Below, one piece after another: positions 51,887-61,717 of a stretch of 64,000 nt of DNA. The position numbers and the translations under genes are program-made. The stretch is from Onchidella celtica (taxonomy: Eukaryota; Mollusca; Gastropoda; Systellommatophora; Onchidiidae), in contig OZ007569.1 in assembly GCA_963931925.1 (NCBI GenBank), forward strand, positions 9,266,707-9,330,706. Reading direction: 5' to 3'. Numbering within the stretch: position 1 is the first letter of the stretch; the number at the start of each line of letters is the position of its first letter. The notes beneath the pieces were generated by a model. The model had not been told where the DNA came from. It worked only from the letters and a program-made list of their open reading frames with translations, and did no database searches.

Positions 51887-51969
51887 TCTTTAGATCGTAA
51901 GCGATTGCCGCCAAGAACAAACTCCTTATTTAACTCATACAAGGGAGGGTTATCGCAGTGCTGGGAGGG

Positions 51970-52090
51970 ATTTTGACCCTCCGTTCCTGACGAGTATATC
52001 GGTTAGATCACAAACAAGCTTCACCAGGTAAGTGGCTCGCTTGTTTATTATAATCTAACCTCAATACCCATCAGTCACTACGGCCCAAAT
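51970..52090. repeat. DIRS internal complementary region
   Basis: The first 85 bases (51970-52054) are the reverse complement of the right-end extension. The last 40 (52051-52090) are the reverse complement of the left-end extension at 61678-61717. They overlap by four bases (TAAT). In DIRS elements this region is thought to template the joining of the two ends into a circle. Confidence 0.85.
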
Positions 52091-52216
52091 GAGACTTTAG
52101 AGACGGCTGTCGCTTACTCTGAATTTTTAAATTTTTTGGTAAATAACAGATATTTACCTATTTCTTTATGAATGCGTCTAGCAGTCCCTGTGCCATGTTT
52201 TCTGTTTTCTTTCTGT

Positions 52217-55184
52217 CACCTGTCACCTGTCGGCTTCATCGTCATCGATGTTAGCTGCTACAGTGGATGTCACGACAAAATCTCCTCCACCCAATCCTGT
52301 CCTTAGCTTTCCTAGTTAGTTCACTTATTTCCAGCTGGCTGACTTTCTTGATGTTATCGTGATATGTAATGGGTGGTCTTCCTTGTTTTCTCTTTGTTTC
52401 TGTCTTTCCTTGAAGGATTGATATCATAAGGGCCGTGCTTTTGTTTCGGGCCGCGTGGCCGATGTATGCAAGTCTTCTTTTATTTATTTCAGGTGTTATT
52501 CTTCTGGTGGTGCCAAGCTGTTCTAAGATGCTTGTATTTGTTCTCCTTTCTGTCCAACTTATTCTGAGTAGCCTTCTGTAAAGCCACATTTCAGCTGCCT
52601 CCAATCTTGTTATGTTTGCCTTTTTGAGTGTCCAGGCTTCACAACCATATAGTAGGACTGGCCAGATCAAGCACTTAAGTATGTTCACTTTGAGGTCCGT
52701 TGGTGTGCCTCTATCCTTCCAAATGTTGTTTAGTTGAACCATTTTGTGTTTTGCCATTCCTATCCTTGTTTTTATGTCCTTTGAGCAGCTTCCATCTTGC
52801 GATTTATGTGATCCTAGGTATTTGAAATCAGTCACTTTTTCTAGTGCTGTTTTGTTTACTAGTATCTCCTGGTGTTCATGGTGCCCTGTTCCAGTATGCA
52901 TGACTTTCGTTTTCTTAGCATTTAGGTGTAGGCCTGCTGTCTTGCCCGCTTCATCCACTCTGTGCAACACTCTTTTCATGCTGGTGATGTTATCTGACAT
53001 AAGAGCTGTGTCATCAGCGTAGCGAAGGTTTGTGATGTTTTGGCCTCCGATCTTTATTCCCATATCTTCTATGTCTGCGTTTCTCATGATCTGCTCAGTA
53101 TAAATATTGAAAAGATGAGGTGAAAGTATGCAACCCTGTCTGACTCCTTTCTCGATGTTGAAATATGGACAGTTCTCATTGTTCCATCTAATCGTTGCCT
53201 TTTGTTCGTGGTATAGTGCAGCGATGAGGGTCACAAGGTGTTTCGGGAATTCCATCTTAATCATTATATCGAACAGGTGATGGTGCCTAACGCTGTCGAA
53301 CGCTTTGCTGTAGTCTATGAACGTGATGAAGGCTTCGTTTCCATTGCTTCTTATCTGTTCAATCATTATTTGTAGTATGAAGAGCATGTCAGCGGTTCCT
53401 CTGTTGGTCCTGTAACCAGCTTGACATTCTGATAGTTCCTCTTCTACCTTAGATTTCATTCTGTTGAGTATGATGATGAGCAGGATTTTGCTGGTGTGAC
53501 TGATGAGGGCGATGGTTCTATAATTTCCACAGTCTTTGACATTGCCGCTTTTGTATAGCATGACGAATTCTTGTAGCTTCCAGTCTGTTGGCCATTCATT
53601 TGTCTGCCAAATTTTGCAGATCATTTGGTGGAGTGCTTTTATTCCTGATTCGCTGGTATGTTTCAGGAGTTCACCTGGTATGTTGTCTAATCCAGGGGAT
53701 TTTCCATTCTTTATTTGTTTTATTGCAGCCTGTACTTCCTCCAAGAGAGGTTCTGGTTCTTTATCTATCTGTTGTGAGTCTGGTTGTTGGAGGTCCCTCG
53801 GGTCTGGTCTGATGTTGTCCGCAAACAGCATCTTGCCGTATTCGTGCCATCTTGAGAGCACATCTTTTGTGTTTGTCAGTGTTGTGCCTTCTTTGTTGTT
53901 CAGACTCAAGTTCTGTGGTTGGAAATCCCTCTTTTTTACTTTTCTTATTTGTTCAAACATTTCTTTTGACTTTCTTTGTGTATTACATTCTGTTATGTTT
54001 GCACACTCTCTTTCTAACCATGCATTCTTGTCTCTTCTGATCTTTGTTTGGATTTCCTTCTTCAGTGCATGATATTCATCTTGTTTACTAAGTTTTCTGG
54101 CTTTGCTCTTTCTTTTTGCAAGCTCTATCACTTCTTCACTGATGTATGGTTTGGGAGTTTTCCTCGTTCTTTTCCCGAGTTTCGATTCAGCTGTTTCACT
54201 CCAAATTCTTTTCATGTCTTTCCACAGTGCATCTGGGTGTCTTTCTTCAGCTGACCACTCCTTGAGTAATGCTGAGAAATGGTTTTCTGTTTCGATCTGA
54301 AAAGCATTGCTGATTTCAGGGTCTTTCAGTTTGTCCGTGTCAAATCTGGTGGTGGGTTTTGGCTTGCTCTTCCTATAGGCTTTCAATCTCAGCTTTGCTG
54401 TCACTAAAATGTGGTCAGTGTCACAGTCTGCCCCTGGCCTTGTCTTTGAGTTGAGCACAGTTGTTTTCCAGTTTTTGTCAATCAGGATGTAATCAATCTG
54501 GTTTCGGAGATTGCCTCCAGGGTTTATCCATGTGTATCTTCTTCGCATCGGGTGTTTAAAGAGAGTGTTCGTGATGCTCATTTCATTTGCATGGCAGAAA
54601 GATGCTAACATGTCTCCTCGGTCGTTTCGTTCTCCTAATCCATAGGGTCCTATCCCACATTCCAGATCCTCACCCTCTCCCACTTTGGCATTGAAATCTC
54701 CCATGATTATGCATATTTTTCTGCTTGGGATTTTGTCTGTTACTGATTGTAGGTCATTATAGAACAGCTCTATTTCTTCTTCTGTGCTCGCAGATGTGGG
54801 GGCGTATACTTGTATGATGTTCAGGGGCACGGGTTGGGTGTCAAGTTTCACAGTGACAATTCTATCACTTATAGCGTCATGGCTGCTAATGTTGTCTCGT
54901 AAGCGTCTGTCCAGTATAATTGCAACACCATTCATGCCGCGTTTGTTTCCGCTGTATACGATGGTGTGATCTTCTGTCCTGAATAGGCCCTGTTTGTCCC
55001 ATCGTACTTCGGTCAGTCCAGTGATGTTCATGCTGAGTTCCTTCAGCTCCTCTAACAGGAGTGTAAGTTTTCCCATTTGTTTCATGGTCCTAACATTCCA
55101 GGTGCCGATGTTGATGACACTTTTGCTTTTTCTTTTCTTTGAATAGGAGTATCTACACCTCTGTTTCTTGCACTCACCGTCAGA
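52217..55184 (-). mobile_element. RTE-like LINE inserted in the DIRS recombinase gene
   Basis: A 10-bp direct repeat, TTCTTTCTGT, flanks the insert at 52207-52216 and 55185-55194. The 3' end carries a tandem ACAGGTG repeat. A single long frame encodes endonuclease and reverse transcriptase. No ATG precedes the endonuclease motifs within the element (the first is at 55085), so the copy probably lost a short part of its 5' end. Sequence and length fit the RTE/BovB-like group better than other LINE clades. Confidence 0.85.
52251..55184 (-). CDS. RTE-like endonuclease-reverse transcriptase, 5' end missing
   Basis: An open frame of 977 codons without stops. The AP-type endonuclease shows GTWNVRTM, EVRW, MGDFNAKVG and TDHILVTAK. 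The reverse transcriptase shows DYSKAFDSV, GVRQGCILSP and the catalytic YADD. A C-terminal region with LLYGCEAW and RLAYIGH follows. The uninterrupted frame continues upstream into DIRS sequence by chance, reaching an ATG at 55226, but that start belongs to the recombinase region. The protein looks recently active despite lacking its own start. Confidence 0.85.
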   Translation of the reverse strand, partial: SDGECKKQRCRYSYSKKRKSKSVINIGTWNVRTMKQMGKLTLLLEELKELSMNITGLTEVRWDKQGLFRTEDHTIVYSGNKRGMNGVAIILDRRLRDNISSHDAISDRIVTVKLDTQPVPLNIIQVYAPTSASTEEEIELFYNDLQSVTDKIPSRKICIIMGDFNAKVGEGEDLECGIGPYGLGERNDRGDMLASFCHANEMSITNTLFKHPMRRRYTWINPGGNLRNQIDYILIDKNWKTTVLNSKTRPGADCDTDHILVTAKLRLKAYRKSKPKPTTRFDTDKLKDPEISNAFQIETENHFSALLKEWSAEERHPDALWKDMKRIWSETAESKLGKRTRKTPKPYISEEVIELAKRKSKARKLSKQDEYHALKKEIQTKIRRDKNAWLERECANITECNTQRKSKEMFEQIRKVKKRDFQPQNLSLNNKEGTTLTNTKDVLSRWHEYGKMLFADNIRPDPRDLQQPDSQQIDKEPEPLLEEVQAAIKQIKNGKSPGLDNIPGELLKHTSESGIKALHQMICKIWQTNEWPTDWKLQEFVMLYKSGNVKDCGNYRTIALISHTSKILLIIILNRMKSKVEEELSECQAGYRTNRGTADMLFILQIMIEQIRSNGNEAFITFIDYSKAFDSVRHHHLFDIMIKMEFPKHLVTLIAALYHEQKATIRWNNENCPYFNIEKGVRQGCILSPHLFNIYTEQIMRNADIEDMGIKIGGQNITNLRYADDTALMSDNITSMKRVLHRVDEAGKTAGLHLNAKKTKVMHTGTGHHEHQEILVNKTALEKVTDFKYLGSHKSQDGSCSKDIKTRIGMAKHKMVQLNNIWKDRGTPTDLKVNILKCLIWPVLLYGCEAWTLKKANITRLEAAEMWLYRRLLRISWTERRTNTSILEQLGTTRRITPEINKRRLAYIGHAARNKSTALMISILQGKTETKRKQGRPPITYHDNIKKVSQLEISELTRKAKDRIGWRRFCRDIHCSS

Positions 55185-55935
55185 TTCTTTCTGTAATACT
55201 TTGAAAAAGTTGATGTTCTTGACCATCCTGCAGCTTTCATGATTGTGTCCACAGGTACACCTCTTTGCAATGCCGCTGACGTACTGGCCGCCCTAGTACT
55301 ATGGGCAGAGTATTTATCTGCATCTATACCTGCAGATTCCAATCCTTGTTTTATCCACCTTGATATTGTGTCTTTAGACACTACTTTGTGTGGTTTAGCA
55401 AAACTGATAAACAACCTGCTTTCTTTTGCTCTGAGATCACTGGTCCTTTGCAGGTATGTCTGCAAGGTTTTAATAACACATAATTTTGTATTGACTGGGA
55501 AAGCCATCAGTTCAATGGGAGCAATGTGTTTTCCTGGTCTAGAATGTTTGACCAAGTCAGTGATATAAAATACACATTTGATGTCAGTTAGCTTCATGTT
55601 TTCAATATTTAATAAATGTAGAGTCTGGCATCTCTGACCCGTCAGTATTGCCATTAATAAGACTAATTTTATTGTCAATTCTTTTAGGCTGAGGTTTTCC
55701 TCTTGTTTATTGAAGTATGAAAGCACTTGGTCCACCTCCCAAGTTTCTGAGTACTTTGGCAAAGCTGGCCTTTTTTCATAGATACCGTTCATCAGTCTCT
55801 TTACTAGACAGTTTTCTCCAAAGCTTTCCCCATGTTTTAATTCTAAAAATTGTGAAAGTGCAGATCTTGCAGCACATATTGCACTGTAGCTGTATCCTCT
55901 TTTGAACAAATAAGATAAGAAATTCAAAGCCTGCG

Positions 55936-58900
55936 CTATAGACGGTGAAATGGGACTGATGCCTTTCTTATCTGCATATAATGTTTTCCACTTTGAAATG
56001 TAACTGTCATATATTCTGATGGTGCCCTTTCTCCAGGAGGCCACAAGTAGGCTGGTTGCCTCTTTACAAACTCCTTTGTCTCTGTATCTCTTCCTGAGAT
56101 TTTGCAGCAGAGGAGAGCTAGAGATTTTGCCAACCTGTGTTGACTTTCTGGACAGGCCGGAAGGCTTAGCAGATTGTTCCGAGCTGATATTAATACCGGC
56201 CGTGCGATCAGCATTTTCCCCAGCTCTGGATACCAGGCTTGGTTCTTCCAGTTGGGTACTACCAGTATGCCCGTTGCTTTGTCTTGCCTTATTTTCTGCA
56301 TAACTCTGGGAATAATACAAAAAGGTGGAAAAGCATAAAATTGAATTTCTTTCCAGCAGATCGAAAGACAGTTTACAACATCAGCTTCTGGGTCTGGTCT
56401 AAAACTAGCAAATGGTCTGAACTGCCAATTTATTCTTGTTGCAAACAAATCATAACTAGGTTTAAATTTCAGTATAGCTAAAGCTTCTTTCAATAATTCT
56501 GGATTGATCATCCATTCCTGATCAAGATTTATATTCCTAGATTCCTCGTCAGCAATGACATTATCTTTGCCTGCAATGTATGCTGCTGATATTGTCACAA
56601 ATCCCAGACTGGGAGATGTAATAAGTTATGACAGGACAACAATCACGAACAAACAAGTTAACACTTAACAGAACAATCCATCAGACTCACACATTTATTA
56701 CACATAATTATACAGATAATAGCGCAATTACATACATTATATTATTGAAATCTACTGCCGTACAACGGCCTTATTCTCACACACACTTTCCCTCGGATCC
56801 ACAATCCGGTAGTTACTCCTAAAGGCACTTCGGCCTCAGCCTCTCCCCTCAGGGTCTTAATAGCACATTAATAACTCACTGGCACCGCCGTCTCTCAATA
56901 TCACCTTCCTATTGTCATACACCTTAACACTCCCCTAGCACCTCAGCAGGGCAATAACACATTATCATTTCAATAGACATTATCATTTCAATAGTACATT
57001 CTCCCCTCAACATGGCAATAGTGCATTATCACATTCACGCTCATATCTACGTCCCTGTCCGTGGCCTGACTGCCACGACTTTATGTGCCTCTACTGTCCT
57101 GCACTGACAGCCTCACTTCTGGCCTATGTGTGGCCTCCGGCCCTATGCTGGCCTATCCCCTGTGCTCATCGAGGTGGCTCTGCGGCCCGTCCTCGACACC
57201 TACAAGAATAACATTACATTGGTATAATACCCTACCATTTCTATTCACTCCACCTCTCCTTACAACCCATGAAGCGTACACACACTAGTTCACCTTTCAC
57301 TCACCACACATCTTACGGTAACACACCTCCATCGGAGTACACACTACTCACTCGCGCTACAAATCCATGAACTCACTTTCATCTATCGCTCATGGCGCAC
57401 ATTGCTATATTCAATATCAAGGACTTCCACATTCCTCACATATACTTATTTACATCATGGTAATAGACGAATATAATATAATACATCAATCATAATAATC
57501 AATCAACATTCTACGTACCAGTCATCACTGGAAAGACTCTCACTAGTCTTCTCGACTGCTTCCCTTATGTCCGCCCGATGGGCTCTTATTCACAGGTCCG
57601 CTCCGTAGGACCTTCTAACTTGCAGTGATAGTAATACATCGCTTTCGCCTCATTCAGACCCCCCCACTACTCACAACAGCACGCTTAACTTATTTGTCTA
57701 CCGTGAGCCCTTCTTACTCTACACCCGCTCTGTAGCAATCCCCTTAATTGCACTCACTCCACTCGTGACAGATATCCACAAAGATTTACTGATACAATAG
57801 CACCATATTTCTTTAGTTTCATCATTACATTTTTTTTGAGTGACTGGTGCCCATGTTGTTTATTGAAGCAAGTGCAGTTGTACTGTCAGTCATAATCCTT
57901 ATATGACAGTGACAATTTGTAATGTCTTTTGTGAACACCTTCAATGCTAAAAAAGCTGCTTTAATTTCCAGTACATTTATATGTAAAGCAGCTTCTTCAT
58001 TTGACCATTCTCCTCCTGTTCTGACTTTTCCTGAATGACAACCCCATCCTTTCTTAGAGCTGTCTGAATGTATGGTCATTGTTGGCTCACCATGAGATGT
58101 GTCAATCACATTAAAAGATGTCATTATATTGTCTTTCCACCATTCAATTTCTCTGAGAGCTTCAATAGATTTGTTTTTGCTTCAAAATTCCACTTCTTCT
58201 TCTTAAGGCTTTCCTTTTTGTTTTCTTCTAACTCTTTGTACCACAAAGGTCCATACATGACACCAGGGAAACTTGCAACAAATTTCCCAATGATTTTTGC
58301 CAAGTCTCTGATAGTAAGCTCTTTTTTCCCTAAAACCTTTTCACACTCAGTTTTGATGTTTGACTTCTTCTCATCTGTGAGTTTCACTGTCATAGCTACT
58401 GTGTCAATTACAAAACCCAGGTACACAATGCTTGTAGTTGGTTTCAATATACTTCTTGTTGAGTGAACCACAAACCCTAAATTCTGTAATAGTCTGTCTG
58501 TTTCACACACATTATGCATACACTCTTCAACTGTGTCTCCTAGAAGCAGTGTGTCATCTATAAACATTGTGCTTGTTAGTCCCTTGTCATGCAAGAAAGC
58601 CAAAACTGGTTTTAGCAATTTAGTGAACAGCCTCGGGCAACATGCAAGTCCATTTGGAAAAACAGTGAATTTATATAGTTTTTTATCCCATATAAATTTC
58701 AGATAATCTTCATCTGTTTCTCTTATTGGTACACTGAAGTATGCATCTTTGAGATCAACTGAAGCTAAATAGCAGCCTTCCTTTATCAGTTTTAGTGCAA
58801 CTTGTAAAGTATCCATTTTGAAATGATGATACTTAACTGATAAGTTAAACTTTTTAAGGTTTAGTATTATCCTAACCTTGTTATCTTTCTTTGGTCTGCA

Positions 58901-59326
58901 GAATATTGGTGAGATAATTTCATTTCTAGAATGTTCACATTCCTGAATCACCTTCTTTTCTATTAGTGTAGCAATTTCTTCCTCCACTGCTTTTCTGTTT
59001 TCCTTATTGCACTGATTTGCAAAATCTACAAATCCACTTTGTTCACTGAGGTTTTTGACATTATCTATTTCCTCAGGTTCCAGCTCTATAATAGCACCCT
59101 TCACTATTTGTAGCACTTCTTTATCATTCGTAATATTCTTCCAATTTGTCAAGTTATTTTTAATTTGACCCGCTGTGAATGATTTTTCTTGTATTAGAAG
59201 TTGCTGCTGATCTATTCTCTCAGAGTCTTTTACTTCTTTATGCAATACATTACTCATGCTGTCTTTGTTTTCGACCATAGTTACACACGACATTCCTTTT
59301 AAGCCGCCACTGTTTTCGTTTTCCAC
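55936..59326 (-). pseudogene. DIRS pol: reverse transcriptase, RNase H, methyltransferase-like
   Basis: Reverse transcriptase lies at 58124-59326 (SVDLKDAYFSVPI; catalytic FIDD). RNase H follows at about 57780-58124, with acidic residues in HSDSSKKGWG, LEIKAAF and MTDSTTALA, and its last part (IAGKDNVIADEESR) lies beyond a solo LTR at 56593-57770. Next is a region with YDLFATR and FYAFPPF that corresponds to the DAM-like methyltransferase segment of DIRS pol (55936-56598). Frameshifts occur near 58165 and in a run of eight A near 57830. The gene is dead in this copy. Confidence 0.8.
56593..57770. mobile_element. Solo LTR, 1.18 kb, inside DIRS pol
   Basis: It begins TGTCACAAATCCC and ends ACTCGTGACA, so both ends carry a TGTCAC inverted repeat. 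The 5-bp repeat GATAT flanks it (56588-56592 and 57771-57775). The RNase H reading frame is continuous across the target site when the insert and one repeat are discounted, which confirms the borders. No coding region is present. A tandem repeat of about 20 bp with TATCATTTCAATAG occurs near 56960-57000. Confidence 0.8.
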
Positions 59327-59337
59327 GTGCGTTTTGT

Positions 59338-61301
59338 TTACTTCCTTGACCCCGACACTCCTTGGCCTCGTTTCTTGTATGGGAAACGTGTCTGATTGGT
59401 GGGGACGGAGTTGTAGCCCCGCCCCCTCCCGCCCAAAAAAAACTTCTTATTGTAGTCTTGCCTGGGGCCTTGGTAGGCGAAGCTGCTCGTTCTCTGCCTC
59501 AATTGATTTTGTCTAAAATTATCCCTCGCATCTTTCATTGCTTTTGCGCTGTCTTCTCCAAACAGTTTGTCACTGTTTACTCTATCAATCTTCTGAAATA
59601 CAATAGCTTTCACATCGTTTGGTAAACATTTGTTTATCTGAAATTTTCTCCTGATAGAAATGTCCTGTTGGGCATGACCCAGAAATGCGCACGCATCTAA
59701 AGAATGTTCCATCACCTGGTTTGCCAGTTTTTTGATTTCATGAACATCTGTTTTGTCGGCCGAAACTGAAGCTGCAAAATCGTGGAGCTTTTCAATACCC
59801 ACTGTGATTGCAGTACATGTAGTGGCTTTGGTAATTTGGCGCTGAACTGCCGTCAGTCTAGCGTCCTCTCTACGCGCATTTCTTCTAGATTGTGTTGAAA
59901 CTTGTGCCATCACATCCTGATTTAGGAGAGGTGGGGCTATGATGTCGCAGTTTTTCGGCACCTTGTACTTTTCGTTTTTATTCTTCAATACATCATCTCC
60001 TAATCTTGCTGAAAACCGCGACGACAGTATTTTGGCGAGTTTCGCATTCAGTTCAGGCCCTCTCTCCCTATCTTCATCTAATTCTTTCTCGAGCTCCGCT
60101 AAAATATCTTCTCCATTATCCTCTTCATTGTCTGGTAATACTAGATAGTCTTCTTCTGCTGCATGAATGCTTATAGCATCATCATCTGCATTAGGCCTAG
60201 ATACTTGCGGTATGTTACCTGCAGTCTGAGGCCTAACCGATCTGGCAACCTCTTTCTTCTTCTCTCTCACTGACCTACTTTCTCGTTCAGATCGAGTGTG
60301 GCTAATGGCTATAACGAGGATTTGCACTGTCGATTTCATCTCCTAGATCTAGTCCTATTTCGAGTTCATCAACATCAACGCCTGTTGATTCTCGGGTTGA
60401 TGATCGCGATCTAGATCTTGATCGAGATCTGCATTTCTTTCGTTCTGGCTCCTCATGTTCCAGATCTTCTCTACTGAATGTTTCATTCGGCATTCTGGGT
60501 CTTTTGCCCTTTCGTTCTTTTTGCCAATTTCCTGACCTAGATCTGGTATTATTCGGGGAATTTTCCCTGACCTTCATCATTGTCACCTCTTGTCGCAATG
60601 AACCTATTTCATGCATCATGTTCTTTATAGCTACTGCTAACGCAGCAGCCCCCGCCTCCTTACTTCCACCCAGTGAGGCGTTATTACTAGATCTAGGATT
60701 TGATCTATCCTGATTTTGATCCTGATCATCTTGATCTATACCAGATTCTAAACCTGACCCAATAGCAGGGTTGCCAGTTTTTTTCAGGACAACTTGCCAA
60801 ATATGTGACAAAAACTTGCCAAATGCTTTAAAAACTTGCCAAATTTGTAAAAATAAGGATTTTAGTCACACGTACTCATAAAATGAAATATTATACATGT
60901 AAATTCTAGAATAAACAAAATTCTGGCTTACCCGGTGTTGTATAATGTTGTTTCTTTCATAATTTTAGAGCCTCTGATATAATGTAATCCTCTCGAGGAC
61001 TTTGAGGAGTGAATGATCAAGAAAGTATGTTAAGGTAATACATGTATATCCAAGTCACAATGCTGAATGCCAAAAAAGTGCCAACGTGCCAACCAATTTG
61101 CTTTCATGCGAACCATGTTCAAAAAGTGCCAAATTTGAACAATTTGGCACTAAAAGTGCCAAACTGGCAACCCTGCCCAATAGCGGGATTTGAGTTTAGC
61201 CCCAACATATCTAGATCTAACTCTAAGTTTTCTTCTCTTCCACCCAGAGAAGTCTGACCGGTAGCTTTCCTTCCAACCCCAGGAAGCCTGTCTTTCTCCA
61301 T
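59338..61301 (-). pseudogene. DIRS gag-like gene, interrupted
   Basis: The frame begins with an ATG at 61301 (MEKDRLPGVG), runs to the hAT MITE at 60766-61175, continues as a Ser/Arg-rich segment (CRSRSRSRSRSS) to about 60302, then shifts frame and continues to the stop at 59338. The C-terminal part has RNA-binding-like Gly/Arg sequence (GGRGRGYN). No Cys-His knuckles are visible. By position it is the capsid-like protein of the DIRS element. Confidence 0.7.
60766..61175. mobile_element. hAT MITE, 410 bp, inside DIRS gag
   Basis: The ends are CAGGGTTGCCAGTTT and its exact inverted copy AAACTGGCAACCCTG. CCCAATAG repeats on both sides (60758-60765 and 61176-61183), the 8-bp size of hAT insertions. 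Subterminal repeats of ACTTGCCAAAT on the left and AGTGCCAA on the right probably bind the transposase. No coding capacity. The ends match the common CAGGGTTGCCA type of hAT terminus. Confidence 0.88.
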
Positions 61302-61648
61302 TTTTGGTCTATCCTTAGACTTTTGAATTTAGGACGTTAACCGATGTGTAGAAAATAGATTCCAGTACGCTAAATCTATTCTTGGGCCTCGATATCTAGA
61401 TCACACCGACAGTGGTCCAATCTACAGATTACGTAATTTTGACCTGGATACCACCAGCACAATCCGATCGCATCTAACGATTTACTAAAAACTTCTCTCA
61501 CCTTTTGTTTGAAAAACAAACTACATCCAATAAACCACACATAAAACTCAAATTAATACACAAAATCCGTCAGAAATTGTTCAAACACGATTACATAATA
61601 CTCCAGAACAAAGAAACACGCGTGGATGACATAATGTTGGAACCGGAA

Positions 61649-61717
61649 GTGGATGAAATGTAGGACACCGGCCTCTCATTTGGGCCGTAGTGACTGATGG
61701 GTATTGAGGTTAGATTA
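61649..61717. repeat. DIRS left terminus: 29-bp ITR plus 40-bp extension
   Basis: Positions 61649-61677 are the inverted copy of 51858-51886. Positions 61678-61717 (ATTTGGGCCGTAGTGACTGA to GGTTAGATTA) are the outer extension, complementary to the internal region at 52051-52090. Confidence 0.85.

Larger units (their letters stand above)
52159..56320 (-). pseudogene. DIRS tyrosine recombinase, split by a LINE
   Basis: This frame would encode the recombinase that integrates the circular DIRS copy. The N-terminal part (56320 down to 55195) contains the core-binding region and catalytic residues in order: Arg in TGQRCQTL, HSTR (the HxxR motif), Trp in AAGW and Tyr in FSKYYRK. The LINE at 52217-55184 interrupts the codons just after that Tyr. 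The remaining C-terminal codons lie beyond it and end in a stop at 52159. Its 5' end overlaps the pol frame, as is usual in the group. The catalytic residues look intact, but the gene is broken. Confidence 0.8.
51773..61717 (-). mobile_element. DIRS-type tyrosine-recombinase retrotransposon
   Basis: The element reads right to left: left terminus at 61717, gag-like frames, reverse transcriptase and RNase H, methyltransferase-like region, tyrosine recombinase, internal complementary region, right terminus at 51773. Inverted termini share 29 bp (51858-51886 and 61649-61677), and an internal region is complementary to both outer extensions, the hallmark arrangement of DIRS elements. It lacks a target duplication, as expected. 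It is broken by an RTE-like LINE (52217-55184), a solo LTR (56593-57770), a hAT MITE (60766-61175) and at least three frameshifts. Without the insertions it is about 5.4 kb. It is not autonomous now. Confidence 0.88.

Noticed and set aside
53536..54072. 178-codon + strand frame
   Set aside because: It is antisense to the reverse transcriptase gene of the RTE-like LINE and is a shadow frame.
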